64,000 nt of DNA from Flavonifractor sp. An82 (GCF_002159265.1 NZ_NFHG01000017.1:1-64000), one strand, 5' to 3'. Positions 15,746 to 24,154 are shown, counted from the first letter of the stretch. Program-made: numbers and translations. Notes: generated by a model not told the origin, from the sequence alone.

Positions 15746-16291
15746 ATGGTAGCGATTTTACTGGGTAACGGTTTTGAAGAGAGCGAAGCCCTGGTCCCCG
15801 CCGATCTGCTCCGCCGGGCCGGCGTAAAGGTGGTCCTGGTGGGTGTGGACGGTCTCCAGGTCACCGGCGGACACGGCATCACCGTCACGGCGGACACTAC
15901 CCTGGATCAGCTGGAGGCCGACTCTCTGCGGATGCTCATGCTCCCCGGCGGACTGGGCGGTGTGGAGGTCATCAGCGGCGATATGCGGGCCCAGGCCCTC
16001 ATCCAGCGCTGCTATGACCACGGCTGCTGGCTGGCCGCCATCTGCGCCGCTCCCACCATTCTGGCCAACCTGGGGATGCTGGACCGCCGCAACGCGGTAT
16101 GCTATCCCGGCATGGAGGAGCTGATGGGCTCCGCCGTGGTCCAGAAGGGCACCCCTGTGGTGGTGGACGGCCACATCGTCACCGGCGAGGCCGCCGGCTC
16201 CGCCTTTGCCTTCGGTCTCAAGCTGGTGGAGATCCTCAAGGGCTCCGCTGCGGCCGCCCAGGTGAAAGAGAGCGTCCACTATCACGGCTGA
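15746..16291 (+). CDS. DJ-1/PfpI family protein (YajL-like)
   Basis: 181 aa of the DJ-1/ThiJ group, whose members protect against carbonyl and oxidative damage or act as glyoxalase/deglycase-like enzymes. Conserved Glu in GFEESEA (near 12) and the nucleophilic Cys in AAICAAPTILA (near 100) at the nucleophile elbow are present, and GEAAGSAFAFGLKLVE ends the fold. The ribosome site is modest (GAGGTG). It overlaps the 5' end of the next gene. Confidence 0.9.
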   Translation: MVAILLGNGFEESEALVPADLLRRAGVKVVLVGVDGLQVTGGHGITVTADTTLDQLEADSLRMLMLPGGLGGVEVISGDMRAQALIQRCYDHGCWLAAICAAPTILANLGMLDRRNAVCYPGMEELMGSAVVQKGTPVVVDGHIVTGEAAGSAFAFGLKLVEILKGSAAAAQVKESVHYHG

Positions 16292-16871
16292 AAAAGAAGC
16301 TCTGCGCCGTCAGGCGCTGACCTGGCTGGCCGGCCTGTCTCCTCAGGACAGGGAAAGGGGCGATGACGCACTGTTCCGCCGCTTTCTCTCCCTGCCCCAG
16401 GTGCAGTCGGTCCATACCATCCTGCTCTACTGCGGCATGGGTACCGAGCCGGACACCCTCCGGCTGCTGCCGCCTCTGTTTGCCGCCGGTAAGGCAGTTT
16501 GCCTGCCCCGGTGCCTGCCCGGGAACCAAATGGAGGTTCGGCTCGTCCAACAGGACAGCAGCCTGATCCGCCATCCCTACGGCATGCTGGAGCCTGATCT
16601 CCGCTGCCCCCTTGTCCCGCCGGAGGACGTCGACCTGGCCCTGGTGCCCGGTCTGGCCTTTGACCGCTCCGGAGGCCGATTGGGCCGGGGCGGCGGCTAC
16701 TATGACCGGTGGCTGACCCGGTTTTCCGGCTACACCGTCGCGCTGTGCCGGGACGGACTGCTTCTGGATTCTGTTCCCCGCCTGCCCCATGATGTGGGGG
16801 TGGAGCTGGTGGTCACCGAAACCGGCCTGTACGGCCCGTCCGCTTCCGGGCCGGGGAAAAGCGGGGCCTGA
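16281..16871 (+). CDS. 5-formyltetrahydrofolate cyclo-ligase (start uncertain)
   Basis: Converts 5-formyl-THF to methenyl-THF with ATP. The signature LVPGLAFDRSGGRLGRGGGYYDRW is complete. Homologous sequence extends upstream through AEKEALRRQALTWLAGLSPQDRER, which contains the N-terminal Lys/Arg motif of the family, yet no ATG, GTG or TTG exists in frame before 16401, where a start would delete about 40 conserved residues. ATC at 16281 or CTG at 16302 are the only candidates in the expected place; 16281 gives 196 aa, the usual length. A single C for G change (ATG to ATC) would explain it. Coordinates of the 5' end are therefore tentative. Confidence 0.85.
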   Translation: MTAEKEALRRQALTWLAGLSPQDRERGDDALFRRFLSLPQVQSVHTILLYCGMGTEPDTLRLLPPLFAAGKAVCLPRCLPGNQMEVRLVQQDSSLIRHPYGMLEPDLRCPLVPPEDVDLALVPGLAFDRSGGRLGRGGGYYDRWLTRFSGYTVALCRDGLLLDSVPRLPHDVGVELVVTETGLYGPSASGPGKSGA

Positions 16872-16880
16872 GCCCCGCCT
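16857..16880 (-). terminator. Terminator of the Cys-rich mini-gene
   Basis: Minus strand GCGGGG-loop-CCCCGC (16878-16861) followed by TTTT. The hairpin covers the stop codon of the converging cyclo-ligase gene. Confidence 0.7.
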
Positions 16881-16898
16881 CCCCGCGGTACGTACGGC

Positions 16899-17051
16899 TT
16901 AGCAGCAGCCGTCGTTGCAACCGCAGTTGTTGTTGCAGCCGCAGCTGTTGCCGCAGCTGTTCCCACCGCCGCAGCAGCAGCACAGCAGGATGATGATCAG
17001 GATGATCCACAGGCAGCTGTTGCCGCCAAAACCGTTATTGCCGAAACACAT
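16899..17051 (-). CDS. Cysteine-rich single-pass mini-protein (50 aa)
   Basis: MCFGNNGFGGNSCLWIILIIILLCCCC then GGGNSCGNSCGCNNNCGCNDGCC (positions 1-27 and 28-50). Thirteen of the 50 residues are Cys. A short hydrophobic helix (about 13-27) splits a Gly/Asn head from a Cys/Asn/Gly tail. ATG 17051 follows GAGGTGAG by 6 nt, and a terminator follows the stop. The layout recalls small YjcZ-like sporulation peptides, but the Cys-rich tail differs. Possible roles: spore coat cross-linking or metal binding; neither is shown. Confidence 0.75.
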   Translation of the reverse strand: MCFGNNGFGGNSCLWIILIIILLCCCCGGGNSCGNSCGCNNNCGCNDGCC

Positions 17052-17153
17052 ATCGTCTCACCTCACTTGCTTTAGCTGACCTATTCTATGCGGTCCGGTG
17101 GGCACTGGTTCCGGCGATCCACTGTTTTTTTGATTCGGTTAGGAGTTGAACCT

Positions 17154-18374
17154 ATGTCTCAGGAAGATTATCGCAGCGAGGGCCGTCGGGAGACCCACTC
17201 CCGGGCAAGCCACAGCGAGAAGCGTCTGGCTCCTTCCAGCCGCTCCTCCAGCCGCGCGGCCCATCGCACCACGCCGGAGGGGGACCCCCGTCCCTCACGT
17301 CCCCGCAAAAAGCGCAAACGTCTGGGCTCCTGGGGGATCCTCATCTATGTGATCTGTGTGCTGGGCGTCTCCCTCCTGCTGGCCGGCGTGGGCTGGCTGT
17401 GGGCCAATGACGTTCTGGCGCTGAACAAGGACTACCATACCGCCGTTGTGGAGATCCATGAGGGCGACACGGTATCCCAGGTGGCTGACAAGCTGAAGGA
17501 GCAGGGGCTGATCGAATACAAGTCTGTCTTTAAGCTTTTCTGCACCTTTACCCATGTCTCCGGCAAGGCCGGCGAGGAGGACGCCAAGATCACCCCGGGC
17601 AGCTATGAGCTGAATACCGATATGGATTACCGGGCCCTGATCAGCAGCATGGGCTCCAGCTCCGCCAACCGGCTCACCACCACAGTGACCATCCCCGAAG
17701 GCACCACCGAGGCCCAGATCTTTGAGATGCTGGAGAAGGCGGGCGTGGCCACAGTGGAGGATCTGACCGAGACAGCGGCCAACTATGCCTTCAAGTTCTC
17801 CTTCCTCCAGGGCGTGCTGCCCCTGGGCGACGCCAAGCGGCTGGAGGGCTACCTCTTCCCCGACACCTATGAGTTCTATATGGGTGAGGACCCGGTGAGC
17901 GTGCTCAACAAGATGATCCTCCGCTTTGACGAGATCTTCACCGACGACATGCGCAAGGCCATGACGGACAAGGGCATGACGGTGAATGACGCTGTCATTA
18001 TCGCCTCCATGATCGAGAAGGAGACCGACGGCACCGACCAGGGCAAGATCTCCTCGGTCATCTACAACCGTCTCAATAACCCCACCAGCGAGACAGCGGG
18101 CTATCTGAACATCGACGCCACCATTCTGTACGCCACCGGCGGCACCACGGTGGACATCAACGCCGATACGCCCTATAACACCTATACCCACAAGGGGCTT
18201 CCTCCCACCGCCATCTCTTGTCCCGGTGTGGACGCCCTGAAGGCGGCAGTGAATCCAGACTCCACCAATTACTATTTCTATGCGCTGGGCGATGATGGAG
18301 TCCATCACTTCTTCCGAACCAGCAGCGAGCATCAATCCTTCCTCAGGAGCCAGGAGCTGTACAAGAATGACTAA
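17154..18374 (+). CDS. mltG: Endolytic transglycosylase MltG (YceG-like)
   Basis: 406 aa. Cleaves nascent glycan strands in the membrane and sets glycan length. A disordered basic cytoplasmic head (1-58), a single TM helix (59-83), a LysM-like subdomain (about 95-175) and the YceG core. Catalytic Glu288 lies in IASMIEKETDG, and FPDTYEFY, YNRL and THKGLPPTAISCPG are standard motifs. Start at ATG 17154 after TTAGGAGTTGAACCT; a longer frame upstream has no ribosome site. The stop overlaps the U32 peptidase start, an mltG-U32 arrangement also known in Bacillus (yrrL region). Confidence 0.95.
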   Translation: MSQEDYRSEGRRETHSRASHSEKRLAPSSRSSSRAAHRTTPEGDPRPSRPRKKRKRLGSWGILIYVICVLGVSLLLAGVGWLWANDVLALNKDYHTAVVEIHEGDTVSQVADKLKEQGLIEYKSVFKLFCTFTHVSGKAGEEDAKITPGSYELNTDMDYRALISSMGSSSANRLTTTVTIPEGTTEAQIFEMLEKAGVATVEDLTETAANYAFKFSFLQGVLPLGDAKRLEGYLFPDTYEFYMGEDPVSVLNKMILRFDEIFTDDMRKAMTDKGMTVNDAVIIASMIEKETDGTDQGKISSVIYNRLNNPTSETAGYLNIDATILYATGGTTVDINADTPYNTYTHKGLPPTAISCPGVDALKAAVNPDSTNYYFYALGDDGVHHFFRTSSEHQSFLRSQELYKND

Positions 18375-19581
18375 ACAAATCGAACTGCTCTCCCCCGCCG
18401 GGGACATGGAACGGCTGAAAATGTCCCTGGCCTATGGGGCGGACGCGGTCTATCTGGCGGGCAACGATTTCGGTATGCGGGCCTTTGCAGGCAACTTCAC
18501 CCCCGACGAGATGCGCCAGGCGGTGGAGCTGTGCCACAGCAAGGGAGTGTCCATCCACGTCACCTGCAACACCATGCCCCGCAATGACGAGGTGGCCCGG
18601 CTGCCCCAGTGGCTGGAATACCTCCAGGACCTGGGTGTGGACGCCGCCATCGTGGCCGATGTGGGGGTGCTCTCCCTGCTGAAAAAGCACGCCCCCGGGG
18701 TGAAGGCCCACATCTCCACCCAGGCCAGCATCTCCAACTATCAGGCCGCCCAGGCCTGGTATGACCTGGGCGCAAGCCGGGTGATCCTGGCCCGTGAGCT
18801 CTCCCTGGACGAGATCCGGGAGATCCGGGCCAAGGCCCCCAAAGAGCTGGAGATCGAGGCCTTTGTTCACGGCGCCATGTGTGTCAGCTACTCCGGCCGC
18901 TGCCTGCTGAGCGACTATATGACCGGCCGGGACGCCAACCGGGGTGCCTGCGCCCAGCCCTGCCGCTACAAGTATGCTCTCATGGAGGAGAAGCGCCCCG
19001 GGGAGTATTTCCCCATCGGCGAGGATGAGGGGGGTGCCTTCATCATGAACTCCCGGGATATGTGCATGATTGACCACATCCCGGAGCTGATGGACGCCGG
19101 TCTCAATTCCCTCAAGGTGGAGGGCCGGGCCAAGAGCGCCTACTACGCCGCTGTGGTCACCGCCGCCTACCGTCACGCCATTGACGCGGCTGCCGCGGGC
19201 CAGCCCATGGACCCGGTGTGGCGGGAAGAGGTGGACAAAGTGAGCCACCGGCCCTACTCCACCGGCTTCTACTTCGGCCAGCCCGGTCAATACACCGGCG
19301 ACGCCCGGTATATCCGGGAGTGGCAGGTGGTGGCGGTGGTCACCGCCTGCGACGCCGACGGCAACGCCACCCTCTCCCTGCGCAACAAGTTTGCCGCGGG
19401 GGATACGCTGGAGCTGGTGGGCCCCGATGTGGCGGCCACTCCCTTCGTGGCCCCTGCTATGGAGGATGAAAACGGCTGGCCTATCACCGAGCCCCGCACC
19501 CCTCAGATGGTCTTCCGTATGAAGCTGCCCCGCCCGGTGCCCCCCCTATCCCTGATCAGGGCCTGCCGGGAAAATTCCTGA
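18367..19581 (+). CDS. Peptidase U32 family protein (YrrO/TrhP-like)
   Basis: 404 aa. U32 signature around EAFVHGAMCVSYSGRCLLSDYM (about 175-196) with the further Cys pair in GACAQPCRYKY. In Bacillus the equivalent YrrN/YrrO pair serves in prephenate-dependent 5-hydroxyuridine formation at tRNA position 34, so a tRNA-modification role is more likely than proteolysis. The C-terminal beta-barrel (GQYTGDARYIREWQVVAVV) is present. ATG 18367 overlaps the mltG stop. It is the last gene of this run and is followed by a strong terminator. Confidence 0.9.
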   Translation: MTKQIELLSPAGDMERLKMSLAYGADAVYLAGNDFGMRAFAGNFTPDEMRQAVELCHSKGVSIHVTCNTMPRNDEVARLPQWLEYLQDLGVDAAIVADVGVLSLLKKHAPGVKAHISTQASISNYQAAQAWYDLGASRVILARELSLDEIREIRAKAPKELEIEAFVHGAMCVSYSGRCLLSDYMTGRDANRGACAQPCRYKYALMEEKRPGEYFPIGEDEGGAFIMNSRDMCMIDHIPELMDAGLNSLKVEGRAKSAYYAAVVTAAYRHAIDAAAAGQPMDPVWREEVDKVSHRPYSTGFYFGQPGQYTGDARYIREWQVVAVVTACDADGNATLSLRNKFAAGDTLELVGPDVAATPFVAPAMEDENGWPITEPRTPQMVFRMKLPRPVPPLSLIRACRENS

Positions 19582-19586
19582 TATGC

Positions 19587-19620
19587 AAAAGTCCAGGCGA
19601 AATTCGCCTGGACTTTTTTG
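19587..19620 (+). terminator. Terminator after the U32 gene
   Basis: AAAAGTCCAGGCG-AAATT-CGCCTGGACTTTTTT: 13-bp perfect stem with a T6 run. Confidence 0.92.
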
Positions 19621-19669
19621 TGACCTGGAAGTCTGCCCAGTCGTTATATGGGTGAAAGGAGGCGGTACG

Positions 19670-20161
19670 ATGAAGGAACAAGACTCGTTGACCAGGCGGT
19701 TTGAATCAGCCTATGCTGCCTATGGCACATCGGTCTACCGGCTGGCCATGGTCTATCTGGGCTGCCCGGCGGACGCCGAGGATATCACTCAGGAGGTCTT
19801 TCTCAAGCTGCTGTACAAGGCCCCCGCTTTTGCCGACAGGGAGCACGAGAAGCGCTGGCTGCTGCGGGTGACCGCCAATCTGTGTCGGGATCAACTGAAA
19901 AACTTCTGGAGGCGGCAGACGGTGGCCCTGGATGAGAGCTGCCCTGTGCCGGAAGGCCCGGACCGGGCGGTGCTGGAGACCATTCTGGCTCTGCCCGAGA
20001 CCTACAAAGGCCCCATCCACCTTCACTACTACGAGGGCTACTCGGTGGCGGAGGTGGCAGAGATCCTGAAGCTGAGCCAGTCAGCGGTAAAAATGCGGCT
20101 GAAACGGGGCCGGGAGCTGCTGAAACTGGAACTGGACACCGGATGGGAGGGAAGCGTATGA
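19670..20161 (+). CDS. ECF-type RNA polymerase sigma factor
   Basis: 163 aa. Sigma region 2 (about 15-80: VYRLAMVYLGCPADAEDITQEVFLKLL...EKRWLLRVTANLCRDQLKN) and region 4 (about 103-150: LALPETYKGPIHLHYYEGYSVAEVAEILKLSQSAVKMRLKRGRELL) with no region 3, the ECF layout. Start at ATG 19670 after GAAAGGAGGCGG. Its last codon overlaps the start of the membrane protein behind it, which should be its anti-sigma. The signal and regulon are unknown, and no autoregulatory ECF promoter was found upstream. Confidence 0.93.
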   Translation: MKEQDSLTRRFESAYAAYGTSVYRLAMVYLGCPADAEDITQEVFLKLLYKAPAFADREHEKRWLLRVTANLCRDQLKNFWRRQTVALDESCPVPEGPDRAVLETILALPETYKGPIHLHYYEGYSVAEVAEILKLSQSAVKMRLKRGRELLKLELDTGWEGSV

Positions 20162-21573
20162 ACACCCGGGATTATCGCAACGCAATGGACCAGCTGAACC
20201 CCGCCCCCGATCTGGAGGGGCGTATCAAAGAGCAGCTGAATCTGCCCTCCATGCGGCAGGCGCACCCCCGCAGGCTGGCAGGCAAGGTTCTTGCGGCGGC
20301 CATCGCCATTGCCTGCACCTTTATGGTGGCTATGGCAGTGAGCCCCCAGCTGCGGGCGGCGGTGCTCACCTTCTTCCACCTGGAGGAAACCGAGCAGGTG
20401 CCCGGCCCTGTGGGCGAGGCGCCGGAGGAACCGGAAATGACCCAGACCACCATTGACGGTCTGGTGGAGGCCCAGTATATCCGTCTCCCCAACGCCGGGG
20501 CAGGCTATGACTACGGTGTCGGCACCCTGTTTCAGGCAGAGCGGGCTGACGACGGCACCCTCCTAGCCCGCCACTACTGGGCGGCGGAGGGGGATCAGCT
20601 GGTCCCCCTGGAGACCCACACCACCCGGTTTTCCACCACCTGGGAGGGCGTGACCTATACCGACACCGTCTACTGGTGCGAGTATGAGGGGGCAATCTCC
20701 TGCCATTGTGACGGCACCGCCGGCTATGCCCTGGACTACGACTGTAATGCCATCGCCATCCCCGGCTCCACCGACAGCGTCATCCTCCGTCTCAGCCAGG
20801 GCAGCCAAACGGACTACCGGCAGTACCCGGTGCTGCTGGACCTGGAAACCGGAGCAGTCACCGACCTGCTGGATGGCACCGGCTGGGAAAAGGCCGCGCC
20901 TCTGACTGACATACGGTGGTCAGACGATTTGTCCGCCGCCATTCTGTCCAGCGACCGCACGGGCTGGTTCTACTGTGACCGCACGGCCCAAACCACCACC
21001 GCCCTGGACGAGCTCACCGGCCTGGAGGTATTCAGCGCCTGGTTTGATCAGGACGGCGCCCTGATCCTGCTGACCCTCTCCGGGTCGGAAGGGGACTGCT
21101 ACGATGTCTGGACCTGGCAGCCGGAGAACGGCCAGCTGAAGCGCACCTTCTCCCAGCTGCCGGTCTACCAGTCCCGGGAGGAGAACCCCCACGGCTTCCA
21201 GTTCTTCTTTGGCGGCAGACGGGGCATCTATGTGGCGGAGGACGGCACGGTATCGGTGCTGGACCTGGTTACCGGTGGGACCACCATTGTGGAGGATTTC
21301 TTATTGTCCCAACAGGAGAACGCCACCTTGATCGCCAATACTTCCGGCACCAAGGTTCTGTTTGCCAGCTACGACGACCAGGCCGACGGGCTTGGGATAT
21401 CCAGCCTTGGAGTCATGGACCTGGAGCGCGGCGTGTTCACCCTGCTGGATCGGGAAAATTACGACGCCCTGCACGAGGGCTCCCTGAGCTGGTTCGATGA
21501 GGACCGGGTAGCCATCACCGCCCATGAAACGCACAATTTCCACCAGACCTATCTCTACCTCTACCGCTTCTGA
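20158..21573 (+). CDS. Putative anti-sigma factor with large extracytoplasmic domain
   Basis: 471 aa. A short cytoplasmic head (1-41: NTRDYRNAMDQLNPAPDLEGRIKEQL), one TM helix (42-61) and some 400 extracellular residues with repeated D-G/T-G strands (LLDLETGAVTDLLDG, VSVLDLVTGGTTIVEDF, LGVMDLERGVFTLLDR) that look like beta-propeller blades. The start overlaps the ECF sigma stop as ATGA. No HxxxCxxC zinc motif is visible, so it is not a classic ZAS protein. I infer that the head binds the sigma factor and the propeller-like part senses a ligand. Confidence 0.78.
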   Translation: MNTRDYRNAMDQLNPAPDLEGRIKEQLNLPSMRQAHPRRLAGKVLAAAIAIACTFMVAMAVSPQLRAAVLTFFHLEETEQVPGPVGEAPEEPEMTQTTIDGLVEAQYIRLPNAGAGYDYGVGTLFQAERADDGTLLARHYWAAEGDQLVPLETHTTRFSTTWEGVTYTDTVYWCEYEGAISCHCDGTAGYALDYDCNAIAIPGSTDSVILRLSQGSQTDYRQYPVLLDLETGAVTDLLDGTGWEKAAPLTDIRWSDDLSAAILSSDRTGWFYCDRTAQTTTALDELTGLEVFSAWFDQDGALILLTLSGSEGDCYDVWTWQPENGQLKRTFSQLPVYQSREENPHGFQFFFGGRRGIYVAEDGTVSVLDLVTGGTTIVEDFLLSQQENATLIANTSGTKVLFASYDDQADGLGISSLGVMDLERGVFTLLDRENYDALHEGSLSWFDEDRVAITAHETHNFHQTYLYLYRF

Positions 21574-21580
21574 CCGGCAG

Positions 21581-21619
21581 GACGGCCCGGGCCATGACTG
21601 GCCCGGGCCGTCTTTTTTT
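21581..21619 (+). terminator. Terminator after the sigma/anti-sigma pair
   Basis: GACGGCCCGGGCCA-TGAC-TGGCCCGGGCCGTC followed by T7. Confidence 0.92.
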
Positions 21620-21763
21620 ACATTCTTTCGCCTTGGAAACAGATTGTTGTTATGTTCACGACAAGCCAAAACCAGTTCCAGAATCTCCCTTGCCCGGCTG
21701 GTACATCCGCCTGTTTCTGCCCAAAATGTTATAGTTATATTTTTAACTTATTTGTCTCAAAAA

Positions 21764-21779
21764 TAACAAAATTATGTTA
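21764..21779. promoter_or_regulatory. Inverted repeat TAACA-N6-TGTTA upstream of the alcohol dehydrogenase
   Basis: Perfect 5-bp arms, 24 bp upstream of the -35 box, in an AT-rich stretch. It resembles half of a Rex-like site (TTGTTAA...TTAACAA) but does not match it fully. Confidence 0.4.
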
Positions 21780-21802
21780 AAAAATAAACTTTTTAAAACT
21801 TA

Positions 21803-21831
21803 TTGACTTCTTTATTGCGTTAAATTATACT
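21803..21831 (+). promoter_or_regulatory. Promoter of the alcohol dehydrogenase gene
   Basis: TTGACT (21803-21808), 17-bp spacer, TATACT (21826-21831). The 5' leader is about 45 nt and ends in AAGGAGGAAA. Confidence 0.85.
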
Positions 21832-21880
21832 TGCGTCAATCACTGGGGCGCAACAGCCCGTCATAAGGAGGAAACCGGCA

Positions 21881-23038
21881 ATGTCCACCTATTACTTTCT
21901 GCCCACCCGCAATGTGTTCGGCGAGGGAGCCGTCAACGAGGTCGGCGCGCTCATGGGCAGCCTGAACGTCAGCCACGCCATGATCGTCACCGATAAATTT
22001 CTGGCCCAGTCCGGTATGGCGGCCTTAGTCAGCCAGATCCTGGCGGACTCCGGCATCCGCTCCGTAGTGTTTGACGGCGCGGAGCCCAACCCCACCGACA
22101 AGAACGTGGAGGCGGGCGTGGCCTTTTTCCAGGAAAACGGCTGCGATTCCATCATCTCTCTGGGCGGCGGCTCCTCCCACGACTGTGCCAAGGGCATCGG
22201 CCTGGTAGCCAGCAACGGCGGCACCATCCATGACTACGAGGGCGTGGACAAGGCCTCCAAGGACGTGGTACCCCTCATGGCTATCAACACCACTGCCGGT
22301 ACCGCCTCTGAGATCACCCGTTTCTGCATCATCACCGACACTACCCGCAAGGTCAAGATGGCCATTGTGGACTGGCGGGTCACCCCCAAGATCGCCGTCA
22401 ATGACCCGGTGCTGATGAAGGGTATGCCCGCCTCCCTCACCGCCGCCACCGGCATGGACGCTATGACCCACGCCATCGAGGCCTATGTCTCCACCGCTGC
22501 CAACGTGCTCACCGACTCCGCCGCTCTGATGGCAGTGAAGATGATCTACCAGTACCTGCCCAAGGCAGTGGCCAACGGCGATTACATGAAGGCCCGGGAC
22601 AAGATGGCTTACGCCCAGTATCTGGCGGGCATCGCCTTCAACAACGCCTCCCTGGGCTATGTCCATGCCATGGCACACCAGCTGGGCGGCTACTACAACC
22701 TGCCCCATGGCGTGTGCAATGCCATCCTGCTGCCTTATGTGGAGGAGTTCAACCTCATCGGCAACCTGAACCGCTTCCGAGATCTGGCCCAGGCCATGGG
22801 GGAGCAGATCGACGGCCTGTCCACCGGAGACGCCGCCGCCAAGGCCATTCAGGCCATCCGCACCATCAGCCGCCAGGTGGGTATTCCCGCCAACCTAAAG
22901 ATGCTGGGCGTCAAACCGGAAGACTTTGGCGTCATGGCGGAAAACGCTATGAAGGATGTCTGCTGTCTCACCAATCCCCGCAAGGCCACCAAGGAGCAGA
23001 TCATTGAGATCTACCGCCGGGCCTATGAGGGTGAATAA
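21881..23038 (+). CDS. Iron-containing alcohol dehydrogenase (group III)
   Basis: 385 aa, the length of DhaT/AdhB-type enzymes that interconvert alcohols and aldehydes with NAD(H). Nucleotide site SLGGGSSHDCAKGI, and iron ligands in GMDAMTHAIEAYVS (Asp/His), YVHAMAHQLGG and NLPHGVCNA (His). Single gene with its own consensus promoter, palindrome and terminator, so it is probably controlled alone, perhaps by redox state. The substrate cannot be read from the sequence; 1,3-propanediol, ethanol and butanol are all used within the family. Confidence 0.94.
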   Translation: MSTYYFLPTRNVFGEGAVNEVGALMGSLNVSHAMIVTDKFLAQSGMAALVSQILADSGIRSVVFDGAEPNPTDKNVEAGVAFFQENGCDSIISLGGGSSHDCAKGIGLVASNGGTIHDYEGVDKASKDVVPLMAINTTAGTASEITRFCIITDTTRKVKMAIVDWRVTPKIAVNDPVLMKGMPASLTAATGMDAMTHAIEAYVSTAANVLTDSAALMAVKMIYQYLPKAVANGDYMKARDKMAYAQYLAGIAFNNASLGYVHAMAHQLGGYYNLPHGVCNAILLPYVEEFNLIGNLNRFRDLAQAMGEQIDGLSTGDAAAKAIQAIRTISRQVGIPANLKMLGVKPEDFGVMAENAMKDVCCLTNPRKATKEQIIEIYRRAYEGE

Positions 23039-23047
23039 AATATCTCC

Positions 23048-23083
23048 GCCGGGCGTGTCTCCAGGGCACGCCCGGCTTTATTA
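23048..23083 (+). terminator. Terminator after the alcohol dehydrogenase
   Basis: GCCGGGCGTG / CACGCCCGGC stem followed by TTTATTA. Confidence 0.75.
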
Positions 23084-23117
23084 CCCCTTTATTTTATTGT
23101 TTTTCAATAAATTTATA

Positions 23118-23146
23118 TTGACTTTCAAACTTACCCATGGTAGGAT
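23118..23146 (+). promoter_or_regulatory. Promoter of the three small membrane-protein genes
   Basis: TTGACT (23118-23123), 17-bp spacer, TAGGAT (23141-23146), 22 bp before the ATG of the first gene. Confidence 0.75.
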
Positions 23147-23168
23147 AGCCCCGAAAGGAGCGATTGCT

Positions 23169-23855
23169 ATGACTCCCTCTCCCGCCTCCCGGTTCGGCGG
23201 CTTTGCATCGGGGCACTTTGTGGTCACTACCCTTTGTGCTTGTCTGCTGTTCTTTCAGGCGCCAGGGATATTATCTCTTCCAGATCCCTGGCCCGCCGTC
23301 TTTATGATGTTTCTCTATGTCCCGGCCGGCTGGACAGTATCTTGTCTCCGCCGTTGGGCACGACCCACGCCCCGGGAGGGAATGAAGGCCGTCCTCTATC
23401 CCGCTCTGGTGGCCTGGGCCTGGGCTTTGGGGGGCTGGCTGCTGTTTGTGGCCGGCCTGTCCTGGTCCCTCGCAGGGTCCGTCGGCAGCCTGATGCTTCT
23501 GTCCACCTACTTTCTGGCCGCTCCCTCCTTCCTGCTGATGCTGACCGGTCTCCAAAGCGATCTGGCCTTTACCACTCTGACCTTTTCTCTGCAGTGGTAC
23601 GGTCTTATTTTTCTAGCGGGCCTGCTGCCGCCGCTGCTCTTCTGTCTGGGGTCTCTGCTGCCCCACCCCGTAAGGAGGATACGTCATGAAAAGAAAACGG
23701 ATCTGGCTCCCAGCGATTCTGCTGATCCTCTGCCCGATGGCCCTGTCTGTATGGAGCCGGTCCAGCCAGACCGGGATAAGCCTGTTTGTGACCCTCCATC
23801 AGAGGGATCTGGAACAGATCGCGGCGGACTGCCTGACACAGAGCGGGGCACCTGA
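23169..23855 (+). CDS. Polytopic membrane protein, unknown; C-terminus possibly frameshifted
   Basis: 228 aa as an open frame. About five membrane helices lie in the first 170 residues (HFVVTTLCACLLFF, WPAVFMMFLYVPAGW, ALVAWAWALGGWLLFVAGL, LMLLSTYFLAAPSFLLML, GLIFLAGLLPPLLFCLG). The last 57 residues (HEKKTDLAPSDSADPLPDGPV...) are hydrophilic and overlap the next gene by 170 bp. One base out of frame, a TAA sits exactly before the next ribosome site (TAAGGAGGATACGTC), so the original gene probably ended near 23673. Start at ATG 23169 after AAAGGAG. No family recognised. Confidence 0.7.
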   Translation: MTPSPASRFGGFASGHFVVTTLCACLLFFQAPGILSLPDPWPAVFMMFLYVPAGWTVSCLRRWARPTPREGMKAVLYPALVAWAWALGGWLLFVAGLSWSLAGSVGSLMLLSTYFLAAPSFLLMLTGLQSDLAFTTLTFSLQWYGLIFLAGLLPPLLFCLGSLLPHPVRRIRHEKKTDLAPSDSADPLPDGPVCMEPVQPDRDKPVCDPPSEGSGTDRGGLPDTERGT

Positions 23856-24123
23856 CCGGTACAGAGGGGTCCGGGTGGAAGGGGTATTTCCCGGGGAAGC
23901 TCCCATCGTCCAGTTCTCCTCCGGTGGCTGGGGACTGGTCCCCTCCGGCACCTACCAGGGCTTCTATTATTCCGAGAGCGGCCGGCCTGCCGCCTATCAG
24001 AATGTGGATCTGGAACTGGTTCCCGTCTCCGACACGGAGTGGGCCTGGACCGACGGCACAGACAATGGTGGCTCCACCCGGCGGATCTCGGAGCACTGGT
24101 TTTCCTACAAAGCGTGGTTTTAA
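23686..24123 (+). CDS. Small secreted or membrane-anchored protein, unknown
   Basis: 145 aa. N-terminal signal/anchor MKRKRIWLPAILLILCPMALSVW, then a soluble domain ending GSTRRISEHWFSYKAWF. ATG follows AAGGAGGATACGTC. It starts with the same MKRK plus hydrophobic pattern as the next gene, but the mature parts do not look alike. Function unknown. Confidence 0.72.
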   Translation: MKRKRIWLPAILLILCPMALSVWSRSSQTGISLFVTLHQRDLEQIAADCLTQSGAPDRYRGVRVEGVFPGEAPIVQFSSGGWGLVPSGTYQGFYYSESGRPAAYQNVDLELVPVSDTEWAWTDGTDNGGSTRRISEHWFSYKAWF

Positions 24124-24154
24124 GCACGGCTGTTTCCCAAATAGGAGGTTCTCC

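Noticed and set aside
21764-21779. Rex operator at the alcohol dehydrogenase promoter
   Set aside because: Only the inner TAACA/TGTTA arms fit and the spacing differs from the TTGTTAA-N4-TTAACAA form, so it is listed only as an inverted repeat.
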